NCBI GenBank assembly: GCA_015501605.1 | Contig: JADNRZ010000005.1 | Location: 1,178,001 to 1,242,000 of the forward strand | Source of the DNA: Panaeolus papilionaceus | Lineage: Eukaryota; Basidiomycota; Agaricomycetes; Agaricales | DNA length: 64,000 bases | Direction of reading: 5' to 3' | In this document: positions 34,903-46,845 of the stretch, one piece after another | Position numbering within the stretch: position 1 is the stretch's first letter | Layout: every line of letters starts with the position of its first letter | Position numbers and translations under genes: made by a program | Notes under the pieces: model-generated | Told to the model about the DNA's origin: nothing | Seen by the model: the letters and a program-made list of their open reading frames with translations, nothing else | Databases searched by the model: none

Positions 34903-36586
34903 TCAGGCCTCTTTAATGTACTTAAAAACTCCACGCTGGTCGCTGCGGTCGGCCATCGTCAGGCAGGGAACGTCATCGATTTGTGGGAGATGTATAGTGT
35001 GTGGATAACAATCTGGGTCTCGAATGTCAAAGCTTCGTACCCACCGGATCACCGCACAAGATTGTTTGCGCTGTAATTGCCAATATGCTGTAGGGAAGTC
35101 GAGTTTTGCCATTGTAGACACCGAAGATAAAGTAAGGGACCACAGGCGTGCTGAACAAGGCCTAGAGGCAATCGATGTCATCTGATGAGGGATGAGGTTA
35201 TCATTTCGTCAACGTAAACGGGTTGCTTCAATAAAGTTTACCACGCGCTGTAGTGTGTGTTCGACACCCTGGTCGTAATCTAAGGTGAGGCTACAATCCA
35301 CGAGATGGACGCACGAGGCCAAAACGTCTTCGAAACCTTGACTGAAGCAGAAGGAACGCCAGTGGGTCACTTCTACGCGCAATGATGCAAGTGTATCTCG
35401 ATGCGAACGCAGTGCAACGTTGAAAAAGTGTTCTGCATCCTCTTCCAATGCAGCCGGTCCCAAATAATACGTTTTCGAGCCAATCCCAACCATCCGGAGT
35501 TGCTTCAAACCGGAGAAAGAACCAATATATTCCAACAACGGGCGCGAGAACGAGTCCACTTGAAGTTCCTCCAAAGCAATGTCCGCAGCTTTAAGATTGT
35601 CCCAGAGCGCTGGGAAAGTTGAATCCATGCCGTAAAGGCGAAGCGATCTGAGAACTGGAAAACCTTTGATAACGGTGGCATCCTGGGGTAGAAATCGGTG
35701 TGTTATACTGAGGTGCCTCAAGCCTTCGAGAAATGAGTCTCCAGGAGATGAAATGAGCAACTCCTCGCAGTGGGATGCAGCCATCACGTGGGATGTCTGG
35801 ATATCGAGGTCGGATAAGTGTGGGTTTGCAAGAATAACGTCACGGATTTGAACCCCACAGGTAGGTGAACTGGCCAAGCTTGTGCTTAGCACCACTTTGA
35901 ATTTAGTGAGGGTGTTGGTGCCAGTCGGAATGGGCAAAGCTGCATTCCAGTCCACGAATTGAGAAAAGTTGATGGAGAAGTGCTCTAGTGGCAATGTAGA
36001 AAGTTGGGGTAGAATTTTCAAGTAGCACATCATGTCAGACTTGGTGAGCTTCTCGACTCTGATAGAGGCTAGAATTAAGTATAAGAACGATTGAATACTC
36101 AGACAACACGTACCGAATGTATCGTAAATTCTTCATGCAGGATATTGCTTGTTCAAGATATTGCTCTAGAAATTCTTCGACGATTGCTTCTCGAACCCTC
36201 CGTTCTCCGTTATGAGACGACAGTTGTTTCGGGCACAAACACAATATCTTCAAAGTTTTAGCATAATGGCAAAGGGGACTGCTGCCGCTAACAATGCGCT
36301 CCAAATGCGACGCAAGGGAAGCATCGGACTTCCTGTTTATGTCTGCGCCAAAGTCGAAGACAACCTCGGAGAATACGAGTGGGCTCACGATGGTGTTGAC
36401 ATCCCGACAAACCAAGCGCAAATTCCCAAGGCTGCTGGGCAACCGCCTCTGAGCCCCCATGTTGGTCGTGGTCACCATTTGGAAGACATCAAAGAGGCTT
36501 GCAAGTTGCAAATCTTGAGTTTTGCGCCACGAAATGAGAGGCTCGCAAATTTTGTGGATCAGTTCTACGGGGAGGGTGGTAAGCAT
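34903..36586 (-). CDS. F-box-type protein 2
   Basis: About 522 residues in three exons: 36114-36586, 35242-36058, 34903-35181. The start MLTTLPVELIHKICEPLISW is a clear F-box N-terminus, with NLRLVCRDVNTIVSPLVFSEV completing the helical region. Downstream segments alternate hydrophobic strands and helices (HLSDLDIQTSHVM, GLRHLSITHRFL, VLRSLRLYGMD), consistent with an irregular LRR. The second intron acceptor CTATCAG was chosen because the nearer TAG gives a stop. The layout closely parallels F-box proteins 3 and 4 (SxLVFSEV-DF, ARTL-ILCL-P, MKNLRYIR), so these three look like paralogues. Confidence 0.82.
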
Positions 36587-36906
36587 GATTGATGAGTCGG
36601 TTAGTCTATAGTGTGGTTTATATCTGCATAGGGTGAGGTCAGCGTGTGTAAGACGTACATTTACTCAAGAAAATGCTCACAGAATCAGGAATGCCTCCAT
36701 GGGTGAATATGCGGCGCGGTCGCGATCGAATCGAACCCTTCCAAGAACCCCGAGTTTAAACCAGAAGACACTGAATCATTATTAGATTGAACGAGCAAAG
36801 ACATAGAAAATATTAAAGGGAGAGATCATGTTAGAAGGAGGGTAAAGAGTGTCTTGCATTGACGATTCTATAGCAGTGTATAACTAGGATAAGTCGCGGA
36901 ACAAAA
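36587..36906. other. Spacer
   Basis: Promoter of F-box gene 2 on the left and 3' end of KGD2 on the right. No other feature is seen. Confidence 0.45.
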
Positions 36907-38746
36907 TTATGGAGCCAACAACATCTTGGCAGGGTCCTCGAGGTATTCCTTGAGTTTAACTATTGAAGAATGTTAGTAATTGCGATGAATTATTTTAGAG
37001 GTATTAACGTACCCAAGAAGGTTACAGCCTCGCGGCCGTCAAGCAGGCGATGGTCGTAAGTCAAAGCAACGACCATGATGGGTCGGATGACGATCTGGCC
37101 GTCAACAACAACAGGTCGGTCCTTAATAGTGTGCATGCCTATCGAAGGGGGTTAAGCTTCCATCTGACTACGTCACTGGAATAATTGAATTACATACCAA
37201 GGACGGCAGCCTGAGGAAGGTTAATGATAGGAGTACCATACAACGAACCGAACACTCCGCCGTTGGAGCTGGCAGTAAAGCAATGTTAAGACAAGTCGAG
37301 GAGAGCATGTTCAGGGAGCTTACATGGTGAAAGTTCCACCAGCCATATCTTCCAACCCCAACTTGCCATCGCGAGCCTACGTGAAAAAACCACGTCAGTA
37401 ATTTACCGTAGGGGATATAAATAACTCTTACCTTCTTGCCAAGAGCCGCGATTTCTTGCTCGATTTGGATCAGCGACATGGTTTCGGCATTGCGCACAAC
37501 GGGTGTAACAAGTCCCTTAGGTGTAGCGACAGCGACACTCAAGTCAACGAAATCGCGGTAGACGATTTCTTCGCCTTCAATGCTAGCATTGGCAACAGGG
37601 ATTTCCTTCAAGGCCAATACAGAAGCACGTGCAAAGAATGACATAAATCCAAGTTTGACGTCATGCTCTTTCTGAACAGCATCCTTATACTTTTTCCGCA
37701 TCGACACGAGAGCAGACATATCAATCTCGTTGAAGGTAGTCAGGGAAGCAGCAGCGTTCTGGGATTGCTTGAGACGCTCGGCAATGCGAAGACGCATGCG
37801 GTTCATTTTCACCTATCCCCAGAAAAAAGTATGAGCCCACAAGTACCTGAACTGTGATACTGAAAGACGTACGCGGGTCTCATTCCTGCTGCCAGGGATG
37901 GAGCGGGGAGCGGGGGGTTGCGATTTCTCTTCCTTCTTCTTCTCTTTCTTCTCCTCCTTGGGTTTCTCTTCCTTCTTTGATTGCTTGGGCTGCTCTTGAG
38001 GAGGAGGAGGGGACGCAGGTTGTGATGTCTTCTTGGGCTCCTCAGCAGCCTCGGTCTTGGCTGCGGAGGCGGGTGATTCCTCTTTGGCAGGAGCCTCCGA
38101 AGCGGGGGCTGAAGATGCTGTTCAAAGTATTAATTAAGATCCGTAGTAAGAGCATGAGGAAACGACGTGCATGACTCGAATTGGCCTTCCTCAATTACAA
38201 AGAGATCTTGACCAACAGTGACGGTGTCTTCCTCGTTAGCAAGGAGCTTGACGATCTTTCCAGCTTGAGGAGCGTTGACCGAGACGTCAATCTAACGTAA
38301 AAATGCTGGCGTAAGGACAAGGCCTCGGGAGAAGCAGATATCGCGAAAACGGCAACTGCTTCATACGGACCTTGTCTGTTTCGATGGTCGCAACCTCCTC
38401 ATCAGCGGCAACTGTATCGCCAACTTGTTTTGTCCACGCCTTCAGAGTGCCTTCACTGATAGACTCCGCCATCTGGGGAACTTTGACAGTTTGTGCTAAA
38501 TTGAACAAGATAAAGCGTAAGAGAACTCCTTCAATGGTTTCATTGAGAGAGTATCACCTTGCAAGAGACGAGAAGAATGGAATTGGGCTAATCTTGCACG
38601 AGAACTGTGTAATATTTTCTCGTTCAAAAAAGTGGGCGTGAACAAGGTCCGGAAGTGACGTACAGCAATTGTGCGGCATTTTGAACATCCTTCGAGCGAA
38701 GAACGCCACGACCACGGGCGATAGCGATGATATTCCTTGACAACAT
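36907..38746 (-). CDS. KGD2: Dihydrolipoyl succinyltransferase, E2 of 2-oxoglutarate dehydrogenase
   Basis: About 434 residues in ten exons: 38664-38746, 38558-38604, 38371-38495, 38171-38291, 37873-38117, 37432-37812, 37324-37376, 37198-37268, 37013-37138, 36907-36959. It forms the core of the mitochondrial 2-oxoglutarate dehydrogenase complex of the TCA cycle. A presequence ([19 protein letters not shown]) precedes a lipoyl domain with the lipoyl-lysine motif [10 protein letters not shown] Pro/Lys/Glu-rich linker follows, then the catalytic domain from [15 protein letters not shown] to the active-site motif [10 protein letters not shown]. No peripheral subunit-binding domain is visible, which is normal for this E2. 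The intron at 38118-38170 needs a GC donor (GCACGT) to hold the frame. It sits between F-box genes 2 and 3. Confidence 0.95.
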
Positions 38747-40315
38747 GATAAACGGTGAGGAAGAGGTATTTTGTGATGCAAAGCAACGTTGCCAGCAGTG
38801 AGCTCGGCTCTTGCTGTAATTTGTGTGGCCCTGCTTGCACACCACAGATGACATAAGAATTATTCCCAAGCGGCGCGCCTGGTACCGGCTCAACCCAATG
38901 CTTCATCCATCTCCCAACCAATCATCAGTGAAGGTGATAGTGTCCTCATCATGCACAACGGTATAGAACGGTCGGAGCTTATAGTTTGGAGGGTCTCGTG
39001 GAAAATCTAGCGCTCGGTCATTAGAGAGTAAGCTATTCGAACGCTGACCTAACGAGACCCCCTAAGAACTCCCCGGAGGTTCTGCAGAGATCTTAATATC
39101 AATTGCTAGCCATTGCTTCGGAGGGAGTATGAATTAACAAATATGACCTTCAGACTACAATGGGCGGCATTCTGTGATGCTCTTGTAGTAAATGTTGTAG
39201 TGTCAGAACGTTATCTCGCTTAGTCTGCAACAACTTCGATCAAGTATAGGAACGCGCCTTTCCGGCCGGTATTCTGAGTCCGTTAATACTGCGCAGTGTC
39301 AAGGATGCCTCCGTTCCGGGCGTCTATTCCACTTATGGACCCATCCCTGCAGTTTTCGCAGCATCTTGACCTCATGAACGCCCCGTTGGAATCAAGGCGA
39401 CGTTGTTTGCTGTTGTCTAGTTGTACGTGAGTTTTCCCGAGTTTTCATTATGGAAACCCTGGTAGTGATATTGCAATTTCTCGCATCTGCTGCGTCAATT
39501 TTTTACAGATTGACACTGGTGGGCCATTGATGCTTGTGCCACCTAAGAACGTACACTCTCCCACTAGAAACTTTGCGTTTCATTTTTTATCTAGGGGTTT
39601 CTTTATTCTCTCATGCTAGTGCTATATTCGGACTTTCGCTCTCGGAATTTCCATATATCAAGTAGGTTCCATGGCGAAAATCGATTTTCGACGCAGGACT
39701 ACCTCTAGATGTGTCGCCGAAAATGGGCGAAATGGAACGCAACTCTCCTTGAATCCTGTGCGACAGTCAATCTACACTTGCGCTCATCAAGCGCCCTTGC
39801 ACTGGCATATCTGACTCGAAGCCTTGACAAACTTTCATGCGAATGAGAGAAACCGCGGTTCAGCAAAAGAAAAGCAAAGTCAACCAAAACTGCCGTGAAA
39901 CATGATGTGTTGGGCGAGCAATTGATTCGCCCCTTGACTCTAGACCTCTCTTGGACCAATGAGAGCGTCATAAGCTGATGGATAATTGTCGGTTAAAGAT
40001 CTGTGATTGGTGGGTGGGCAACGAGTGGCAGTTCAGGGATTCTATTTTTGGCGTCATCGGTGTTGCGACGCTCTTGCCACTGAACCACAACATTGGTCCG
40101 GTTAGTCTGGACGCGCTTGATGTGGGCAATGATATGTAAAGGTTCATGCCAAATGTCAACTAAGCCCCATAACTTCATTATTTAAGTCCTCTCAGGGTCA
40201 GTTGTATAAAACAGGGAGGTACACACCGTCCTGCGGAAAGTTCTCTCCTCCACCTGTATTGCCACTCAGCTTGCGTTCAATTTTTCAAACGTGCAAGTTC
40301 TCTCCTTCCAACAAA
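38747..40315. other. Spacer
   Basis: About 1.6 kb between KGD2 and F-box gene 3. Frames such as 39705-39971 on the minus strand show no family feature. The right end holds a TATA box for F-box gene 3. Confidence 0.45.
40205..40212 (+). promoter_or_regulatory. TATA box of F-box gene 3
   Basis: TATAAAAC about 110 bases before the start codon at 40316, followed by a pyrimidine-rich leader. Confidence 0.45.
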
Positions 40316-42103
40316 ATGTCCTTGGTAAATCTTCCTCTTGAACTAGTTGAACAGATAATTTCGAATGTAAGTTTATGAGTAATTACTCGTTTCGCGTTCG
40401 TTCGCTGATCACTTAGCTGGCACTGAATAGATTTGCCATGGACCATTCACCGACTCAGAACGCGCTCGCTACTATGGCATCCTAAGACAAGTTTCGCGTC
40501 ATATGAACCAACTTCTCCTTCCAGTGGTCTTCTCACAAATTACTCTGGACTTCCACGTTTGCCATCGGATATCCTATGACTCCCAACTTGCTGCAATTCT
40601 ATCCCCGAACAGCCCAGCTTCAAGGTATGCACGGACATTACGGATTCTCTGCCTCTCTCCGCTGCAGGCCCGCGATGAGAAAGACAGAAGAGGCAATTTC
40701 ATGGGCGAAGAATGGGAGAAGATCAATAAAGCGACCAGGAAGTCTGCAAAATCTCTGTCGATGATAGTGGAAAAGAACTTGGAAGCTCTGCTGTTGTCTC
40801 TGAAAAATGTTCAGAATGTTGTGTACGTGCCACTCCATATATCCTGGTATCATGGAGCACATATTGACGTGCTTGCAGCTACCACGTCTATCCCAACGAC
40901 CCCATTCGAGAGATCGTACAAAACATCCGTCATATGCCACGTCTGAACAACCTCACAATCGTCCTCAAAGACAAGGTTACATCAGACATCCCGGAAACCT
41001 TTGGCAATATTACCGGTCTTCAGTCCTTGACACTTCAATCTGGCCCTCGTAATCGCAACATCACACCCGTAGCATTTTCGCGACTCATCTGCCAAAACCC
41101 TGACTTGGTCAGTCTTTCCATAGATGGGTTCGTTGCAGATACCACGCTGGATGCCCTGGTACAACATCTACCAGAACACATTGGCCCGCTTCGCATTAGC
41201 CGTCTCGACATGGCCGCAGTTGGTTTAACAATATCGGCAAAAACGCTCCGGCATTTCCAACAACTTACCACCTTGGACTTGACCAAATTGCAACCAGAAC
41301 TCGACGATGCAGCATTTTGGCACAAGCTAACCACTCAAATAACCAAGCTTGGCATTCGGACACTGAAAGATCACCATGTCGACTATCTTCTCTCATACAA
41401 AGGCGTAACGGAGCTTCGGGTTGTAGAATTGGAAAAGGGCTTGAAGTCTTCAAGGATGTTCAACGAAATTCTTCCTCAACATCATCAAACCCTCATGGTA
41501 CTCGAACTGGATAGCAATTACTCTTCCGATGCCATCTTCATGACAGCAGAAACCATCGAACAGCTCCATCAGTGTCATAATTTACAGAAGCTGTCCATTG
41601 TATACAGCGCGCCGGACATTATGGCTGGCAAGGAAACTGGTATATCCTTCCTGGTATGTATCCCCCTGAAGTTGTTTTTGCCCACTCGCTGATTATTGTG
41701 TATCTCGCAGAAAGACACCCTCCATCTGGTTGACGCGTTGCCGGACCTGAAAGATCTTGCACTAGGGTGCTGTAAGCCACTTGATGAATCCAACTCCAAC
41801 CAGCGGGACTTTGCCCCCATCGTCATGAACGGCGCAACAAACATGCTGTTCAACACCATCAAGAAATATCGATTCCCCAACAATGACTATGCCGGCCTTG
41901 TCATCCATCTTCCACAATGCGGAGTGTCGTGTATCTTTGACAATGTCGGGCATGAATACGGATTCTGTCCGGTTAGAGAGGAACATCCCCCCGACTATAT
42001 CATGCACCCTCCCCAGTTCCACACAGCTTATGAGCTGCGCAAGGATACCAATGTCAGCTTTCTGACGAAGACCAAGAGGTTATTTACCAAAAAGCGTAAC
42101 TAG
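40316..42103 (+). CDS. F-box-type protein 3
   Basis: About 536 residues in four exons: 40316-40366, 40431-40822, 40879-41653, 41711-42103. The first exon encodes MSLVNLPLELVEQIISN, a short but clear F-box start. Conserved blocks shared with proteins 2 and 4 include VFSQITLDF, ARTLRILCLSPLQ and LLSLKNVQNVVYHVYPND. The C-terminal half has LRR-like spacing (LQSLTLQSG, PLRISRLDMAAVG, KLGIRTLKDHHVDYLLSYKG). The start codon was chosen because the upstream region has no in-frame coding sequence and the splice after codon 17 restores the family alignment. Probably a substrate receptor of an SCF ligase. Confidence 0.83.
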
Positions 42104-42523
42104 ACGACCTCATTCAACTCGCTTCGGAAAGTAACAGACTACGGTGTCTGATTTATCTTGTCGGCGTTTCGCTTTCACGAGTACTATGGTTTAAATACCG
42201 CCATTAATTATATACCTTTGTCACTATTGCTGTTTTCGAGTAAGAAATGACAGAAATCCTTTGCAGGTGATCACGCCCAATGCCTTTCTTCTTTCTTAGC
42301 AAGAAGGCTGTGCCACTTTGCAGACAAGTTGAAGTCAGGCTGCCTCGACCAGGATCGGACCGTGCTTTTTCCGTCAACGATGTCCAGGATCGCAAGGAAA
42401 CCTGTCAGGGCCCATTTTTGATGGGATGCTATATAAATGTTATCGCCATGATCAGCATGTATTTCCTCCCCACAACCCCAGTTTATAAACTAAAGCAGAC
42501 CATCTCAGTCACTAAAAGAAGTC
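42104..42523. promoter_or_regulatory. Spacer with TATA box for F-box gene 4
   Basis: A 420-base spacer between two same-strand F-box genes. TATATAAAT at 42430-42438, about 90 bases before the start codon, is a good TATA candidate. Confidence 0.5.
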
Positions 42524-44442
42524 ATGTCTTCTGATTCACCAGCACTGTTGACATCATTGGACGATCTGTCCAGTCCCGTTGACTCCCCTCCCGAGACTCC
42601 AATGGAAGAAGAGACACCACTAGCACTCCCAGTGTTCAACCTCCTCGAGCTTCCAATCGAGCTCATCGGGCGCATCTGTAGCACCATCCCATTTTTTGAA
42701 AGGCGCGATCACTCAAACTCCGTTATATCGCTCACCAACTCCAACAACGGGCTGGATGAATGGGAGTACCGCCTCGCGAATGTCCCAGCGCCCAGGCAAG
42801 ACCTCAGCAACCTGCGCCTGACATGTCGTTTCTTGAACAATATTATCGAGCCGATTATTTTCTCTGATGTGCTGTTCCATTTCGCGCCGCAGAAGGACAG
42901 TGTTGATGCTCGCCTGGAGTTCCTACAGAAGTTGGCCGAGGGAAGTCATCCGGCGTGTAGGCTTGCCCGATCACTTTATGTGGTAGAGCTGGCGATTATG
43001 GGGTTGCAGGAGGATGGGACGATGTATGATCTGTCAGACGCATGGAGGCAGCGGCTTGGGCCCGACGAAGATATGGAGATGGCTGAAAAAATCTTCGAGG
43101 AAAACGTCGCTAGGGGAAGGATAGTTAACAAGCATTTCAGAGAAGCTATCGCGAACATGAAGAACTTGGAGCGCGTAGCGTGAGTTGCAATCCGGTCTCT
43201 CGATACCAGCATTGGCTCATCCGTTTCTCCAGGATCTTCGTCAAGGACGATGTGGACGCGAGCTACACTTCCCATGTCCTCAACTGCATGAAAGATTTGC
43301 CTCTCCTCGAAGAAATACACTTCTCAGGAAACCAAGGAAAGGTTCACCACCTTAACTTCCAGAACCTAGTCATGGACAACTTCAAGCACCTCCGACGCGT
43401 CGATATCGACGGGTTCAGCTTTGAGGATCCCGACCAGGCTATCACACAGCACATGGCGGACATGTTTGCAACCGCTAATTTGTGGACCCATGTCAAGCTC
43501 AATGACTTTGTCGGTCTTCCTTTGAAAAACGTGGTTAAAGCTTTGCAGCCTGCCCGCGAACTGACTTGTCTGGACCTGCAGCTCTACGACATGAAAATCG
43601 GCCCTCAGTGGCCGATCAACTATTCACAATTCAGTTCTCTCACCTCACTCAGGTTGATCTCTCGAGACGACCCTGTTGACCCCCAATTCTGGACTGGGCT
43701 GAGGAAGGAGCACATCCGATTGCGCAAGCTGCACACAGACGGTCTGTCCTATGAAATATTCGAGTATATCACATCGTACAGCGGATTGCGACACTTGCAG
43801 ATTGACATGTACAATACAGTGCCGTACTTCCGGCCCACCGACGACGAACTGGAGAATCTTGCATCTGCAGCACTTGGAGCTCACAGCACAACGCTCACAA
43901 ATCTGCACTTTAACGTCAATCCTGTAGCATATCGGGGCCTGTGGTTCGGAAAGATGTTCAAAAATCATATTCAGATGTGCCCCAACCTTCTCGAATATGG
44001 CGGCACCTTCCTCTGCAATGACTTCCAGAGAGAGGCGGAGGAATTTGTATGTGCAAATGTTGTGACGTATTCGCTCATACTGATTCTCATTTTGCAGTTG
44101 GATGCACTGGTTACTGGGCCGAGAAGATGGATAGAACACCTGACTGTGCATTGTTCGCATGCAACCATGAAAGTCGAACGCCCGCCTAACATCACCGCTT
44201 CTCCTAAAATTTATCAATCAGCACTATCAGCTAGGTGGCTTTCAGGTCTTGAGATTCAAGATTCCACGAATTACCCAGAAAGGGTCGAGTTCCGAGCCGT
44301 CTCGTCAACGTTCAAACTTCGCTTTGAGGATGGGGCATATCGGTACCTTCTCTTACCGGACATCCATCCAGAGAGCTTCCAATCCAAGCATTCGCAGTGG
44401 TTACAGAACCCATACTACTTTTCACCGTTCTTCCGTCGATGA
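42524..44442 (+). CDS. F-box-type protein 4
   Basis: About 604 residues in three exons: 42524-43179, 43233-44046, 44098-44442. A 40-residue Ser/Pro/Glu leader precedes the F-box (FNLLELPIELIGRICSTIPF and LSNLRLTCRFLNNIIEP). The block ACRLARSLYVVELAIMG and ANMKNLERVA match equivalents in proteins 2 and 3, followed by LRR-like segments. The 51-nt sequence 44047-44097 reads through in frame, but GTATGT and TTTTGCAG ends mark it as an intron; retention would insert a hydrophobic stretch (VTYSLILILIL). It lies tail to tail with the mL59-type gene, 63 bases apart. Confidence 0.83.
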
Positions 44443-44505
44443 TGTCTCCAAAAATCACAACGTAGAGTGGTGAAATAATATGTATTAATGTGGATAATAA
44501 GCAAT

Positions 44506-45494
44506 CTAGAAGGGAAGTTTGGGGGGCTTGGTATATCGTGAAGGCTTGAGGGGATTGGGTCTCCTCTTTTTGTAATACTGTGCACAAGTTCTTGTCAGAA
44601 TAGGTTTCCAAAATCGACGAATATATAACCCACCTCCTTGTAGTTGCGGACTCTCTCCTGCATGTCGCGAACAAGCATGGCGCGTCTCTTGATCACTCCC
44701 AGCCTCAAACGTTCCCAGCGGTGACCCTTGAACATACGCTTCTTGCCAGCATAGAGGCGAATACCCAATTGGGTACCAGGCACTTTTCTGGGTTTGTATT
44801 CTCCAACCCATCCAACAGGAATATCCCATTCAACTGGTTTGAAGTTCTTGAGAGTCAAGAAGCGCTTTCTGTCGTAATCCCCGATAGCCAGTTGGGCATC
44901 CCAAGCCTTGACCTCCAGCTTTGCAATTTGGTCGTCGAGTTCTTTCTTCTTAGCGAGGTAAGAGTTTACCTCTACGTCAGAGAGGTTGTCGAAAGCGAGG
45001 CCATTGTACCGGGCAGTAAGGGGGCGTAGTTCTTCCCGTGCTTTCAGCATTTCCGCTATGAATGGGGCCTTTCGACGGTTGCACATGGCTATAGTGGCAG
45101 CCGCTTTGCTGGCATAGCTACCCGTGATATGAGGCTTTGCGAGTGGCTCTGTCAACAGCTTTTCCTCCTTCAGCCTATGCAAACGAAGTTGGAAAGCGTT
45201 CTTCTTTGGGCCAGGAGGAAGCAGGTCGAGGGTGCCCGTAAAATTTGCCTTCTTGACCAAATCTGCTTGTCTTCGCAAAGAGTATTTAGCTTCATGCCAT
45301 TGACCAGTCTTGGGGTGTTTCTTGGGAAGAAATGGGTTTGGGAGGGTAAGAGTTGGTTGTGTTGAGCTGGTAGAAGGAACTGTTTCTGAAAGTGGTCCGA
45401 ACTTTTTGAGATGTCGCATTAAACTTTGAGTTTCACGGTACCGAAAGTTCTTGACTGAGCCCAAGGCGGCCTGCCTGAGCTGCTGTGAAGACAT
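44506..45494 (-). CDS. MRPL25: Mitochondrial large ribosomal subunit protein, mL59 type
   Basis: About 310 residues in two exons, 44634-45494 and 44506-44577. The N-terminal part has LPNPFLPKKHPKTGQWHEAK and KYSLRRQADLVKKA, the signature of fungal mL59, and the late segment KKRMFKGHRWERLRLG matches the second conserved block. The tail is very basic (YYKKRRPNPLKPSRYTKPPK), as expected for an rRNA-binding protein. It is longer than yeast Mrpl25 (157 residues), with a charged insert around residues 120-220. A mitochondrial location is expected from the family; the N-terminus (MSSQQLRQAALGSVKNFRYR) is compatible with a presequence. The family call rests on memory of the signature. Confidence 0.75.
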
Positions 45495-46845
45495 GGCCGA
45501 CCGACGCGAGTAGAACGAACAACCGACGCGCTCCGGAAACGGCTCAAGATTTTTAGCACTTGTTTGGCAAAATCAATAACTTTAAACAATTAATCAATTC
45601 TAACATCAGCAGCCTTGTGTTCTTGCCATAAACCTCCATTCATTATCCTAGACTTTAAAGCTATCATTTTATTTATTTAAATTCCTGGCATTACACCCTT
45701 GATGTCAATATGCTTTTAAACGAGGTAAAGCCGAATAGTTTATGACCATTTCAAGGCACTTGGGTTTGGAAAGTTGCAATCACCGAGCTTGATATGTTCG
45801 GTGTAATCTGACCTCGGAACAGTGCCCCACTTCTATCCTTCCGTCATCGACCCGATGAGTATGTATAATAACCAGAAATGCACTACTCCTATCCTGTCAA
45901 TTCAACGCAGTTGTATAGGCTTAGTCAATACAAAAACGCCTTCAGCCTCCATGGCAGATACTTTAATTGCGTCAATCAATGTGACAAACACAAGGGACTT
46001 GATCTCAATGGACCCACCTTCTATTTCGCGTCAAGAATTCACGATAATTGCTCTCACAACATTAAACCCCGCATACGAGGAGCAGACCATAGTCGCCTAG
46101 AGCCAAATATGTTTAACCGTCTACCACTTCTAATTCGCAGAAAACATGGACCGCGTGAACAACCAGCCTCTCGTCACAACATCAACTGCGTTTTTCAAGT
46201 TAGGGTTTGTTTTCTAGCGCCGGGTGCAGTAAATCAGGCTGCATTTGGACATTTGGATACAACTTTGAATAGGTTGGGGTGACACGGATCCCGGGCCAGA
46301 ATATGCAAGTCCTTCCAACAGTTCATATCTGAATTCAGCAGAATTGCAGCCGGCTGCTCGGTCTATCCTGCTCCTATGTTCCTCGCAACTGGATTTTATC
46401 AGGGAAATATTCTGTCTACCTTGGTCGCTTTCTCTAGACACGTTCCTGCGCTCTAAACTCTACCTTCACATCTACATCCAGTGCGCGCTTACTTGTGCCT
46501 TATCATGATTTAGCATGGTAATTGTTGCTTGTTAGCGGTTGGTTATGTACGCGAATCTCAGGTTACCCTCGTGCTCTATTCATCGCCCAACGGTGACCCC
46601 TTTCTGCCACTCCAAGCAATGCCGCGCGAAGTTTAACCGCCCACACAATTCCCAGTGACTAGATCCTGCAATGACCTGGAATCGCTTGCAGTTTGCGGTC
46701 CGATCGTTGTTATTACCACCCTAGTTTCCATTTGTTGAAACCCTCATGACCTTTCCAGGTGTAAAAACTCGGAGCATTCTACGCGTATAAAAGAGACAGA
46801 ATTCCAACGATTTGTCCAACAAACCAATTCATCCATTGGAATACA
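45495..46845. other. Spacer and xylanase promoter
   Basis: The left end is the promoter of the mL59-type gene. Frames at 45822-46282 on the plus strand give up to 134 residues, but I recognise no family and the alternative frames disagree. The right 200 bases form the xylanase promoter with a clear TATA box. Confidence 0.4.
46786..46793 (+). promoter_or_regulatory. TATA box of the CBM1-GH10 xylanase
   Basis: TATAAAAG, 60 bases before the start codon at 46846, in the usual position for a strongly induced secreted enzyme gene. Confidence 0.65.

Noticed and set aside
45822..46282. Possible small gene with 92- and 134-codon frames
   Set aside because: The two frames overlap, neither has a recognisable motif, and no splice sites improve either one.
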